DNA of 64,000 nucleotides, from positions 1-64,000 of the forward strand of contig NZ_JANCLX010000012.1 in NCBI RefSeq assembly GCF_024295805.1, given 5' to 3'. The position numbers were made by a program, and so were the translations under genes. Source of the stretch: Streptomyces cucumeris. Its GTDB lineage: Bacteria > Actinomycetota > Actinomycetes > Streptomycetales > Streptomycetaceae. Positions 27,507-35,691 of the stretch are shown here, piece after piece; positions within the stretch are counted from its first letter, which is position 1; each line of letters starts with the position of its first letter. The notes beneath the pieces were generated by a model, which saw only the letters and a list, made by a program, of their open reading frames with translations, had not been told where the DNA came from and searched no databases.

Positions 27507-28676
27507 TCAGCCCGACAGGCCCTTGAGCCGTCCGACCGCCTCGGTGAGCACACTGGCGCGCTTGCAGAAGGCGAACCGCACGAAGGGCGCGCCCTGGTCC
27601 TGGTGGTCGTAGAAGACCGCGTTCGGTACGGCCACCACCCCGCAGCGCTCGGGCAGCGAGCGGCAGAAAGCGAAGCCGTCGCTCTCGCCGAGCGGGCGGA
27701 TGTCGGTGGTGATGAAGTACGTGCCCGAGGGGCGGTAGACCCGGAAGCCCGCGTCGGCCAGCCCGTCGGCCAGCAGATCGCGCTTGGCGCGCAGATCCTC
27801 GCGGATGCCGTGGAAGTACTCGTCCGGCAGCCGCAGCGCCTCGGCGACCGCGTACTGGAAGGGCCCCGCGGAGACGAAGGTCAGATACTGCTTGGCCGAG
27901 CGCACCGCCGTGACCAGCTCGGGGGAGCCGGTCACCCAGCCGACCTTCCAGCCGGTGAAGGAGAAGGTCTTGCCCGCGCTGCCGATGGTCACCGTGCGCT
28001 CGCGCATACCGGGGAAGGAGACCAGCGGGGTGTGGCCGGTGTCGAAGACCAGGTGCTCATAGACCTCGTCGGTCACCACCAGCAGATCGCGCTCCACGGC
28101 CAGCTCGGCGACGGCGGCCAGCTCGGCGGTGGTCAGCACGGTGCCGGTGGGGTTGTGCGGGGTGTTGAGCAGGATGAGGCGGGTGCGGTCGGTGACGGCG
28201 GCCCGCAGTTCGTCCAGGTCAAGACCGAAGCCGTCACCCCGAGGCCGGAGGGTGACCGGGACCCGGGTGCCGCCCGCCATGGCGATGCTGGCGGCGTAGG
28301 AGTCGTAGTACGGCTCCAGGGCGATCACCTCGTCGCCCGGCTCCACCAGTGCCAGCAGCGAGGCCGCGATCGCCTCGGTGGCACCCGCGGTGACCAGCAC
28401 CTCACGGTCCGGGTCGAAGGTCAGTCCGTACCAGCGGAGCTGGTGCTCGGCGATGGCGGTGCGCAGTTCGGGCACACCGGGGCCGGGCGGGTACTGATTG
28501 CCGCGGCCGTCGCGCAGTGCGCGCACGGCGGCCTCCCGCACCTCCTCCGGACCGTCGGTGTCGGGAAATCCCTGGCCCAGATTGATCGCGCCGGTGCTGA
28601 CGGCGAGCGCGGACATCTCCGCGAAGATCGTGGTGCCGAATGCGGCCAGTCGGCGGTTGAGCAGCGGTCGTCCCAT
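27507..28676 (-). CDS. PLP-dependent aminotransferase (class I/II)
   Basis: The 389-residue protein starts at ATG 28676 with a GGAGG site (GACGGAGGATGGCGGC). Features: INLGQGFPDTDGPEEVREAAV near 33, the conserved NQYPPGPGVPELR segment, VLVTAGATEAIAASLLA, LLNTPHNPTGTVL (Asn of the NPTG motif), TDEVYEHLVFD, the PLP lysine in GSAGKTFSFTGWKVGW, and a C-terminal Arg in PFVRFAFCKR. This fits the KAT/DapC-like branch that transaminates methionine, N-succinyl-diaminopimelate or kynurenine. The exact substrate is not clear from sequence. It is a single gene between terminators, divergent from the small Gly/Cys protein. Confidence 0.88.
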   Translation of the reverse strand: MGRPLLNRRLAAFGTTIFAEMSALAVSTGAINLGQGFPDTDGPEEVREAAVRALRDGRGNQYPPGPGVPELRTAIAEHQLRWYGLTFDPDREVLVTAGATEAIAASLLALVEPGDEVIALEPYYDSYAASIAMAGGTRVPVTLRPRGDGFGLDLDELRAAVTDRTRLILLNTPHNPTGTVLTTAELAAVAELAVERDLLVVTDEVYEHLVFDTGHTPLVSFPGMRERTVTIGSAGKTFSFTGWKVGWVTGSPELVTAVRSAKQYLTFVSAGPFQYAVAEALRLPDEYFHGIREDLRAKRDLLADGLADAGFRVYRPSGTYFITTDIRPLGESDGFAFCRSLPERCGVVAVPNAVFYDHQDQGAPFVRFAFCKRASVLTEAVGRLKGLSG

Positions 28677-28805
28677 GCCGCCATCCTCCGTCGAACCTCT
28701 GGACTTCCTCAACTCCGCTTTCGGCCGTGGCGCCGACGGGCATGAGCGGGTCAGGTACGACGCGGTACCTCGCTGTACGGGGGCGTGGAAGGAGAGTGAG
28801 GACGC

Positions 28806-29078
28806 ATGGTTTCTGTCATTGTCTTCGTCGTGGTGGCCTTCACGGTCGTGGCGCTGGCCGCGCTGGGGGCGGGCCGCGCGAAGGGGCATTCGGCACGGCC
28901 CCGGCGGGGCTACGGCGGGTCCTCGGGTAGCTGGTGGGCCGGCGGCGGAAGCTCCGGCGGTTCATCGTGCGGAGGGGGCTCATCCTGCGGAGGCGGTTCC
29001 TCCTGCGGCGGTGGCTCGTCGTGCGGTGGCGGCGGAGGCGGGGGTGGCTGCGGTGGCGGTGGCGGCGGCGGTAGCTGA
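28806..29078 (+). CDS. Small membrane-anchored Gly/Cys-repeat protein
   Basis: This 90-residue protein has one N-terminal hydrophobic helix (SVIVFVVVAFTVVALAALGAG, residues 3-23), a short basic segment (RAKGHSARPRRGYGG) and then a tail built from SSCGGG units, ending in a long glycine run with one more Cys. Five cysteines appear, four spaced every six residues. The tail resembles Cys/Gly-rich tails of some small actinobacterial membrane proteins. Possible roles are metal binding or disulfide-linked cell-wall association; neither is shown. It starts at ATG 28806 following GGAGAGTGAGGACGC. The unit size is small enough to be missed by annotation. Confidence 0.7.
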   Translation: MVSVIVFVVVAFTVVALAALGAGRAKGHSARPRRGYGGSSGSWWAGGGSSGGSSCGGGSSCGGGSSCGGGSSCGGGGGGGGCGGGGGGGS

Positions 29079-29424
29079 CGGCCGCGCCGGAGGGGGTTCC
29101 GTACGGTCCCGCATCCTCCGGAATTGCACCGATTTCCCTGCTCGGACGATCAACTGACGGCCCATAGAATTCATATCTCGTGCCCGGCGTGCCATCGTGC
29201 GCCGGGCGCGCGGTTGTTGAACACTTGATCTGGTGGGCGCCCTAGAGGGTGGAAACCTGGTGAAGGTGGGTAAAAACGATGTGGCGCCGAGCATTTCATG
29301 ATTCCGTATACCACCACCGACCCAACGGACCCCACGTGGGCACGAGCCGGCGTATGCGTATACCCCTGGTCCACCGCGGGGCGAGCCGGCCCACCTTTCC
29401 ACTGCGTGCTTGCGGAGCCGACCC
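29079..29424. other. 346-bp intergenic region upstream of DUF2617 gene
   Basis: No gene seen. It contains AT-richer patches (29160-29240 and 29265-29310, e.g. GGGTAAAAACGATG) that are probably the promoter of the DUF2617 gene. Confidence 0.4.
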
Positions 29425-30015
29425 ATGCTCACGACCCTCAAGACTGCTTACACCGATACCCGCGCCGCTGATCTCGCCTGGTGCCTGGGGCGCGAGCCAC
29501 TCCCCGCCCTGGCCGTACTCGATCTTCAACTCCACGGCTATTCGATGCAGTTGAGGCTGCTCGGCGCCTCCCACCAGGTTCTGCTCGACGGTGCGGACGG
29601 CCACTGCTCGGAGACCGTCGCCTGTATGTCCGGCAGCAGCACCCCGCTCCCCCTGGGTGTCTCCACCCTCGTCGAGGGCCGCGAGTACGAATTCGCGGCA
29701 CGGGTCGAGGAGTTGTCGGAGGGGTCCTTCGCCGGGCGCGCCCAGGAGCTGCTGGCCCTGGTCGCCGACCATCCGCACGGTCTGGCGGGCACGTTTCCGG
29801 GCAGCCCGCACGCGTTCACCGCACTGCTCGCACAGTGGCACGAGGGCACGGTGGGCTGGCGGACCTGGCACGCCTATCCCCAGGAGGGGCGGCTGGTGAC
29901 CACCCGCACCTTCGTGGGGGCCCGGCGTCCGGCCGGGCTGCGGCCACCGGCCGCGGAGGCGCTGCCGGGTCAGGCGCCGGAGGGCGGCCTTCCGGCCCAA
30001 GTCCACTGCGGCTGA
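29425..30015 (+). CDS. DUF2617 family protein
   Basis: This 196-residue protein is read from ATG 29425, where MLTTLKTAYTDTRAADLAW starts. The body matches the DUF2617 pattern as I know it: VLDLQLHGYSMQLRLLGASHQVLL, AARVEELSEGSFAGRAQELLALVADHPHGLAGTFPGSPHAFTALLAQ and WRTWHAYPQEGRLVTTRT. The family is confined to actinobacteria and has no known function, but it is regularly found beside the spermidine-synthase-like gene that follows here, so a shared role in polyamine or membrane biology is possible. The C-terminal 25 residues are Pro/Gly-rich and probably unstructured. Confidence 0.8.
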   Translation: MLTTLKTAYTDTRAADLAWCLGREPLPALAVLDLQLHGYSMQLRLLGASHQVLLDGADGHCSETVACMSGSSTPLPLGVSTLVEGREYEFAARVEELSEGSFAGRAQELLALVADHPHGLAGTFPGSPHAFTALLAQWHEGTVGWRTWHAYPQEGRLVTTRTFVGARRPAGLRPPAAEALPGQAPEGGLPAQVHCG

Positions 30016-30122
30016 CGGGGGATGGGCTCGTAGGCGAGTCCGTGCGGCGTACGGATGTATGCCCGTCAATGCACCCGTGTGGGTGACGAACAGTAAGCAT
30101 TATGTGACGTAACGTTCCCTTT

Positions 30123-31721
30123 GTGATCGATGCGCCGACGTCCGCCGTCTCGGATGCGCCGTCGCCGGAGTCCGAGCCTCCGGTGCGACTGCCCGTCCGG
30201 GCCGGATTCGGCCGCTTCGTCGTCCTGCTCACCGTCTTCGTCTGCGCCGCCTGCGGTCTCGTCTACGAGCTCGAACTCGTCGCCCTGGCCTCGTACTTGT
30301 CCGGCGATTCGGTCACCCAGGCATCCGTGGTGCTGTCGGTGATGGTGTTCGCCATGGGACTGGGCTCCCTGCTGGCCAAGCGGCTGCGCTGCCGGGCGGC
30401 CGTCGGCTTCGGCGCGGTCGAGGCGATGCTCGCGCTGGTCGGCGGCTGCTCGGCGATGGCGCTGTACGCGAGTTTCGCGTGGTGCGGCCACTCCCGCTCC
30501 GCGCTGGTCGGTTTCTCCCTGGCCATCGGTGTCCTCATCGGTGCCGAAGTACCGCTGCTGATGACCCTCATCCAGCGGGTGCGGCGGCAGGACGCGGGCG
30601 GCGCGGTCGCCGATCTGTTCGCGGCGGACTATGTGGGCGCGCTGGTCGGCGGGCTCGCCTTTCCCTTTCTGCTGCTGCCCTCCTTCGGGCAGTTGACCGG
30701 CGCGCTGGTCACCGGCGCGGTCAACGTGGTGGCGGGCGCGGCGCTGGTGCTGTGGCTGTTCCGCCGCGATCTGAGCCGCCGGGCGCACTGGGCGCTGATC
30801 GTCACCAATGTGACGGTGCTGTCCCTGCTGGCCGCGGGTGTCGCGTTCACCCCCTCCTTCGAGCGGGCCGCCCGGCAGGCGGTCTACGGCCCCGGGGTCC
30901 GCGTGGCACTGCGCAGCGGTGTCCAGGAGGTGGTGCTCGCGGGCGGCCGGACCAGCGGGCGGCCGCTGGCGCTCTTCCTGGACGGACGGCTGGCGGTCTC
31001 CGGGCGCGACGAGGTCCGCTACCACGACGCGCTGGTCCACCCGGCCATGGTCTCCGGACGGCACGGCCGCGTCCTGGTGCTGGGCGGCGGCGACGGGCTC
31101 GCGGCCCGTGAGGTGCTGCGGTACGCCGGGGTCCGGTCGGTCACCGTCGTGGAGCGTGATCCGGCGGTGGTGCGGCTGGCCCGCCGTGACCCCGAGCTCT
31201 CGGCGCTCAACGGCCGCGCCTACCGCGACCCCCGGGTGCGGGTGGTCACCGCCGACGCCTTCGACTGGCTGCGGCGGCGTGCCGCGTATGACGTGGTGGT
31301 CAGCGATCTGCCGGATCCGCGGCTCACCCCCAGCACCAAGTTCTACTCCCAGGAGTTCTACGGACTGGCCGAGCGGGTGCTGGCGCCCGGTGGGCGGCTG
31401 GTCGTCCATGCGGGCGCGCTGCGCCCCCGGTCGCACACCTACTGGACGGTCGACGCCACGATCCGGTCCGCCGGGCTGCGGACCGTGCCGTATGTGATCG
31501 GTGCCCGGCGGCCGCTGTTCTCGGTGCCGGGGACCGACGAGGCGCCGCGCGATTGGGGCTTCCTGCTCGCGGCCCGTGCCCCGGTGCCGCTGCGGCTGTC
31601 CCCGGGCGGTCCGCGTCCGCACTTCCTGACCCCCGGCGGACTCCGGGCCGCCGCCCGTGACGCCGAGCGCCACCGACAGCCCGGACTGCCCGCCTCCACA
31701 CTGATGCGACCGCGGTACTGA
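30123..31721 (+). CDS. Spermidine synthase-like membrane protein
   Basis: This 532-residue protein starts at GTG 30123. Seven or so hydrophobic segments occupy residues 20-245 (FVVLLTVFVCAACGLVYELEL, ASVVLSVMVFAMGLGSLLA, LALVGGCSAMALYASFAW, GFSLAIGVLIGAEVPLLM, ADYVGALVGGLAFPFLLLPS and others). The C-terminal half is a SpeE-type aminopropyltransferase/SAM-binding domain (VLVLGGGDGLAAREVLRY, VVERDPAVVRLARRDPE, VVTADAFDWL, VVSDLPDPRLTPSTKFYSQEF). Such membrane-fused SpeE homologues are common in actinobacteria, but their product has rarely been tested. The enzyme would transfer aminopropyl from decarboxylated SAM to a polyamine or related acceptor. It follows the DUF2617 gene with a 107-bp gap. 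Confidence 0.85.
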   Translation: MIDAPTSAVSDAPSPESEPPVRLPVRAGFGRFVVLLTVFVCAACGLVYELELVALASYLSGDSVTQASVVLSVMVFAMGLGSLLAKRLRCRAAVGFGAVEAMLALVGGCSAMALYASFAWCGHSRSALVGFSLAIGVLIGAEVPLLMTLIQRVRRQDAGGAVADLFAADYVGALVGGLAFPFLLLPSFGQLTGALVTGAVNVVAGAALVLWLFRRDLSRRAHWALIVTNVTVLSLLAAGVAFTPSFERAARQAVYGPGVRVALRSGVQEVVLAGGRTSGRPLALFLDGRLAVSGRDEVRYHDALVHPAMVSGRHGRVLVLGGGDGLAAREVLRYAGVRSVTVVERDPAVVRLARRDPELSALNGRAYRDPRVRVVTADAFDWLRRRAAYDVVVSDLPDPRLTPSTKFYSQEFYGLAERVLAPGGRLVVHAGALRPRSHTYWTVDATIRSAGLRTVPYVIGARRPLFSVPGTDEAPRDWGFLLAARAPVPLRLSPGGPRPHFLTPGGLRAAARDAERHRQPGLPASTLMRPRY

Positions 31722-31881
31722 TGGTCGCCGGAGCGCCCGGGCCGTCCGCGGGTCCGGCGACGATCCACAGGACGCGGCCTAGCGCATGGACCGGGGGCGG
31801 GTCGGCAATTCGCGGGAGCCGGGATCGAAAGTTGCGCCGGAACGGGTCTCACGGCGCGCGTGGTGGGTAGTGTCTGGAGTC

Positions 31882-32802
31882 ATGGAGCATGAGGTTTTCG
31901 TTCCGTTTCCCGTCGACACCGTCCGGCTGGCACTCGCGGAGCCCGATCGCATCGCCCGCTGTGTCCCCGGGCTCCAGCAGGACGCCGACGAGGCGGCGGG
32001 ACCGCTCGCAGGCCGGCTGCGGCTGCGCATCGGCGGATCCACCATCACCTACCGCGGTGCCCTGCGCGTCGGTGAGCGTGAGGGCGTCTTCGAGGCCGAG
32101 GGCGAGGGGACCGAGGCCCGCGGCAGCGGCTCGGTCAAGGTCACGCTGACCATCACCCCGAAGGCCGCCGAGGGCGGCACCACCCTGGTCTGTTCCGGAA
32201 CGGTGCACAGCGAGGGCCGGCTCGCCGAGTTCGACGACGAGGCCGTGGAGACGGCCGCCCGACGGCTGCTGGACCGCTTCGCCGCGGCGCTGGCCTCCGG
32301 GCTGGAGACATCCCCGGTCACCCCCGCCGCCCCGGACGCGTCCGACGCCAAGGACGCGCCGGCGACGTCGGAGGCCGCCGATGACGGGCCGCGGTCGGTC
32401 TTCGACACCGACATCCCGCCCTCCTCCCTCGATCCGCACGCGGACCTCGACGACGACCAGGCGGCCCGTGAGGCGGCCGAGGCCGGATTCGGCGAGCTGG
32501 ACGACGTCGGCGACCTCGACGACGTGGACGGGGTGAACGGCGTCGGATCGATGGACGAGGCCAGCGGCCTGGGCGAGGCCGAGGACGAGCCCCCGGCCGA
32601 GGCGGCCCACGCCCGCCGGACGATGATCGGCCGCTCCACCGAGGAGGTCGACCACGCCCCGCCCCGCGGCCGCTACGCCCCGGTCCCCGCGCCGGAGACG
32701 GTGTCCACCAGCGCCGCGCTGCGCTGGGCCGCGCCCGCCGCGGCCGTGGTGCTCGCCTCCGCCGTCGTCGTCGGCCGCCGGGTGCTCCGCCGCCGCCGGT
32801 GA
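31882..32802 (+). CDS. SRPBCC (CoxG-like) protein with C-terminal membrane anchor
   Basis: This 306-residue protein starts at ATG 31882 with a TGGAG site. Residues 1-140 form a CoxG-like SRPBCC pocket (MEHEVFVPFPVDTVRLALAE, IARCVPGLQQDADEA, GRLRLRIGGSTITYRGALRV, GTTLVCSGTVHSEGRLAEF). A 120-residue acidic, low-complexity stretch follows, then one TM helix near the C-terminus (WAAPAAAVVLASAVVVGRRV) and a basic end. CoxG-type proteins bind hydrophobic ligands and can recruit carbon-monoxide-dehydrogenase-like enzymes to membranes, but no such enzyme is nearby. The C-terminal TM gives it a tail-anchored topology. Confidence 0.78.
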   Translation: MEHEVFVPFPVDTVRLALAEPDRIARCVPGLQQDADEAAGPLAGRLRLRIGGSTITYRGALRVGEREGVFEAEGEGTEARGSGSVKVTLTITPKAAEGGTTLVCSGTVHSEGRLAEFDDEAVETAARRLLDRFAAALASGLETSPVTPAAPDASDAKDAPATSEAADDGPRSVFDTDIPPSSLDPHADLDDDQAAREAAEAGFGELDDVGDLDDVDGVNGVGSMDEASGLGEAEDEPPAEAAHARRTMIGRSTEEVDHAPPRGRYAPVPAPETVSTSAALRWAAPAAAVVLASAVVVGRRVLRRRR

Positions 32803-32883
32803 GCTGCCGTCGGTGAGTCGCCGCCGGTGAGCCGTGGCCGCTGAGCGACCGCCGGACGAGCCGCTGCGCATAGGGTCGTGGGC

Positions 32884-33696
32884 GTGACCGAAGAGACCAC
32901 GGAGACCAAGGGCGTCCGGCTGACCGCCGGTGACGCCGAGCTGACCGTTTCGCCCGACCACGGCTGCCGCGTGGCCTCGTTGCGCGTCGGCGGTACCGAA
33001 CTGCTGCGCCAGGGCCCGCGATACGGCGCCTTCCCGATGGTGCCGTGGTGCGGCCGGGTCGACCTCGGACGGTTCCGCAACGGTGGGCGGATGCATCAAC
33101 TGCCCGTGAACGCACCGCCGCACGCGATCCACGGCACCGGCCGGGACACCGTCTGGCGCACGGTCGCCACCGGTCCCACCTCCGCCGCCTTCACCTATGA
33201 CCTCGCGGACCCGTGGCCCTACCAGGGCCGGGTCACCCAGACCTTCGAGCTGACCCCGGACGGGCTGACCGCGACGATGAGCGTGGAGACCGAGGGGGAC
33301 TCGTTCCCGGCCCAGGCGGGCTGGCACCCGTGGTTCCGGCGCACCCTGGAGGACGGCGGTGAGGAGGTCCGGCTCGGTTTCGACGCCGAGTGGCAGGAGG
33401 AGCGCGGTGCGGACCACCTCCCGAACGGCAACCGGATCCCGCCCCGGCCCGGTCCGTGGGACGACTGCTTCGGTATGCCCGCCGGGGTGGACGTCACCCT
33501 CACCTGGCCCGGGCGGCTGGAGCTGAAGGTCACCAGCCGCAGCGAGTGGGTGGTGATCTACGACGAGCAGACCGAGGCGGTGTGCGTCGAGCCGCAGTCC
33601 GGTCCGCCCAACGGTCTCAACACCCTGCCGCGCCTGGTCACGCCCATCGACCCGCTGGAGATGGCCATGGTCTGGAGTTGGCGGAGCCTGGCGTAG
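32884..33696 (+). CDS. Aldose 1-epimerase
   Basis: This 270-residue protein is read from GTG 32884, which has AGGG 8 bases upstream; GTG 32878 is a less well spaced alternative. Recognised segments are GCRVASLRVGGTELLRQGPRYGAFPMVPWCGRVDLGRF, the substrate histidine region NAPPHAIHGTGRD, GWHPWFRR and the glutamate end VCVEPQSGPPNGL. It interconverts alpha and beta anomers of aldoses such as glucose or galactose in the cytosol. It lies 57 bp before pyrE on the same strand, and the two could share transcripts. Confidence 0.88.
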   Translation: MTEETTETKGVRLTAGDAELTVSPDHGCRVASLRVGGTELLRQGPRYGAFPMVPWCGRVDLGRFRNGGRMHQLPVNAPPHAIHGTGRDTVWRTVATGPTSAAFTYDLADPWPYQGRVTQTFELTPDGLTATMSVETEGDSFPAQAGWHPWFRRTLEDGGEEVRLGFDAEWQEERGADHLPNGNRIPPRPGPWDDCFGMPAGVDVTLTWPGRLELKVTSRSEWVVIYDEQTEAVCVEPQSGPPNGLNTLPRLVTPIDPLEMAMVWSWRSLA

Positions 33697-33752
33697 CCGG
33701 CCCTCAGGAGGGTGTCGCGGGGCGTCACGGCACACCGCATAAGCTCGACGGC

Positions 33753-34292
33753 ATGAGCGATGCGCGTGACGCCCTGCTGCGGCAGATCAAGGACAAGGCC
33801 GTGGTCCACGGCAAGGTGACCCTCTCCTCCGGGCGGGAGGCCGACTACTACATCGACCTGCGCCGGATCACCCTGGACGCCGAGGCCGCGCCGCTGGTCG
33901 GGCAGGTCATGCTTGATGCGACAGCCGAGCTGGAGTACGACGCGGTGGGCGGGCTCACCCTGGGTGCCGACCCGGTGGCCACGTCCATGCTGCACGCGGC
34001 CGCGGCCCGGGGCCGCCGCCTCGACGCGTTCGTGGTCCGCAAGGCGCAGAAGACCCACGGTCTGCAGCGGCGGATCGAGGGCCCGGACATCGCGGGCCGC
34101 CGGGTGCTGATCGTCGAGGACACCTCCACCACCGGCGGCTCCCCGCTGACCGCCGTCGAGGCGGCGCGTGAGGCGGGCGCCGAGGTCGTCGCGGTCGCCA
34201 CGATCGTCGAGCGCGGGGCCGCCCCGGCCATCGCCGACGCCGGGTTCCGCTACCTCCCCGCCTACTCGCTGGCCGATCTCGGCCTGAGCTGA
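33753..34292 (+). CDS. pyrE: Orotate phosphoribosyltransferase
   Basis: This 179-residue protein starts at ATG 33753. Features are KVTLSSGREADYYIDLRRITLDAEAAPLVGQ near 25-50, GLTLGADPVATSMLH near 68, FVVRKAQKTHGLQRRIEG near 92 and the PRPP loop RVLIVEDTSTTGGSPL near 119-134. It makes OMP from orotate and PRPP, step five of pyrimidine synthesis. Many actinobacterial PyrE proteins of this length carry the same KxxKxHG loop. The gene is separate from the other pyr genes, as is common in Streptomyces. A 24-bp palindrome that matches parS follows its stop codon. Confidence 0.95.
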   Translation: MSDARDALLRQIKDKAVVHGKVTLSSGREADYYIDLRRITLDAEAAPLVGQVMLDATAELEYDAVGGLTLGADPVATSMLHAAAARGRRLDAFVVRKAQKTHGLQRRIEGPDIAGRRVLIVEDTSTTGGSPLTAVEAAREAGAEVVAVATIVERGAAPAIADAGFRYLPAYSLADLGLS

Positions 34293-34329
34293 GACGGTCC
34301 GTCGCGAGCGGTCGCACACTCGCCGACAT

Positions 34330-34353
34330 GGGTGGTTTCACGTGAAACCACCC
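34330..34353. promoter_or_regulatory. parS-like ParB-binding palindrome
   Basis: The centre GTTTCACGTGAAAC (34335-34348) is exactly the Streptomyces parS consensus, and the symmetry extends five bases further each side (GGGTG ... CACCC), a perfect 24-bp palindrome. ParB spreads from such sites and recruits SMC to segregate chromosomes. Most sites in S. coelicolor cluster near oriC, so one beside pyrE/fba fits a core position. The palindrome could also terminate pyrE, but the exact consensus match favours ParB. Confidence 0.85.
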
Positions 34354-34486
34354 GCCCCCTTCCGTGTCATCCCCGAGTGCGCCGGGTGGAGCAATCGGCG
34401 GAGTCTGGAAGGATGGCCACGACGATGACGTCGCCCCTCTAGGTCAGGGCCCAGAACCTCACCCGCACATCACAAGGAGCGGACAG

Positions 34487-35512
34487 ATGCCCATCGCATC
34501 CCCTGAGATCTACAACGAGATGCTCGACCGGGCGAAGGCAGGCAAGTTCGCCTACCCGGCGATCAATGTGACCTCGACCCAGACCCTGCACGCCGCCCTG
34601 CGTGGTTTCGCCGAGGCGGAAAGCGACGGCATCGTCCAGATCTCCACCGGTGGTGCGGAGTTCCTGGGTGGCCAGTACAGCAAGGACATGGTCACGGGCG
34701 CGGTCGCGCTCGCCGAGTTCGCGCACGTCGTCGCCAAGAAGTACCCGGTGAACATCGCGCTGCACACCGACCACTGCCCCAAGGACAAGCTGGACGGCTA
34801 TGTCCGTCCGCTGCTCAAGATCTCCCAGGAGCGGGTGGCCGGCGGGCAGAGCCCGCTGTTCCAGTCCCACATGTGGGACGGCTCCGCGGAGAAGCTGGAC
34901 GACAACCTCTCCATCGCGCAGGAGCTGCTCGCCGAGGCCGTCAAGGCCAAGATCATCCTCGAGGTCGAGATCACCCCGACCGGTGGCGAGGAGGACGGCG
35001 TCACGCACGAGATCAACGACGAGCTGTACACCACCGTCGCCGATGTCGAGCGCACCGCCGAGGCCCTGGGCCTGGGGGAGAAGGGCCGCTACCTGCTGGC
35101 CGCGTCCTTCGGCAACGTCCACGGCGTCTACAAGCCGGGCAATGTGGTCCTCCGCCCGGAGCTGCTGCGCCAGCTCCAGGACGGGATCGCCGCGAAGACC
35201 GGTCAGCAGGACCCGTTCGACTTCGTCTTCCACGGCGGCTCCGGCTCCACCGAGCAGGAGATCCTCACCGCGCTGGAGAACGGTGTCGTGAAGATGAACC
35301 TCGACACCGACACCCAGTACGCCTTCACCCGCCCGGTCGCGGACCACATGTTCCGTAACTACGACGGTGTGCTCAAGGTCGACGGCGAGGTCGGCAACAA
35401 GAAGACCTACGACCCGCGTAGCTGGGGCAAGCTGGCCGAGAAGGGCATGGCCGAGCGCGTCACCCAGGCGTGCGGCAACCTGCGCTCCACGGGTACCAGC
35501 CTCAGCAAGTAA
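34487..35512 (+). CDS. fba: Class II fructose-bisphosphate aldolase
   Basis: This 341-residue protein is read from ATG 34487, preceded by ACAAGGAGC. Zinc ligands and active-site segments of class II aldolase are visible: AINVTSTQTLHAALRGFAEA, ALHTDHCPKDK (His and Asp near 100-104), SFGNVHGVYKPGN, and FHGGSGSTEQEI. It cleaves fructose-1,6-bisphosphate to GAP and DHAP in glycolysis and gluconeogenesis. A long in-frame extension upstream lacks a ribosome-binding site and was rejected. A strong terminator hairpin follows at 35557-35599, so it is a single-gene transcript. Confidence 0.96.
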   Translation: MPIASPEIYNEMLDRAKAGKFAYPAINVTSTQTLHAALRGFAEAESDGIVQISTGGAEFLGGQYSKDMVTGAVALAEFAHVVAKKYPVNIALHTDHCPKDKLDGYVRPLLKISQERVAGGQSPLFQSHMWDGSAEKLDDNLSIAQELLAEAVKAKIILEVEITPTGGEEDGVTHEINDELYTTVADVERTAEALGLGEKGRYLLAASFGNVHGVYKPGNVVLRPELLRQLQDGIAAKTGQQDPFDFVFHGGSGSTEQEILTALENGVVKMNLDTDTQYAFTRPVADHMFRNYDGVLKVDGEVGNKKTYDPRSWGKLAEKGMAERVTQACGNLRSTGTSLSK

Positions 35513-35556
35513 CGCTCAGCACCTGACACGGTCGCGCTCCGGCGCAGCCGTGCCGT

Positions 35557-35599
35557 CCGGGCCCGGGGCCCCGCCATCGCGGCGGAGTCCCGGGCCCGG
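35557..35599 (+). terminator. Terminator of fba
   Basis: An 11-bp perfect stem (CCGGGCCCGGG / CCCGGGCCCGG) encloses a 21-base loop, 45 bases past the fba stop codon. Confidence 0.65.
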
Positions 35600-35691
35600 C
35601 CCGTCTCCACGGCTCGCGCTCCGGCCCCCGGTGTGTCACCGTGCCCGTCCGTGGGCTGGCCCCGGCCGCGCGGCGCGAGGATGATCCAGGT

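Noticed and set aside
34330..34353. Plain terminator for pyrE instead of parS
   Set aside because: The core is identical to the parS consensus and has no T-run; termination may be a secondary effect.
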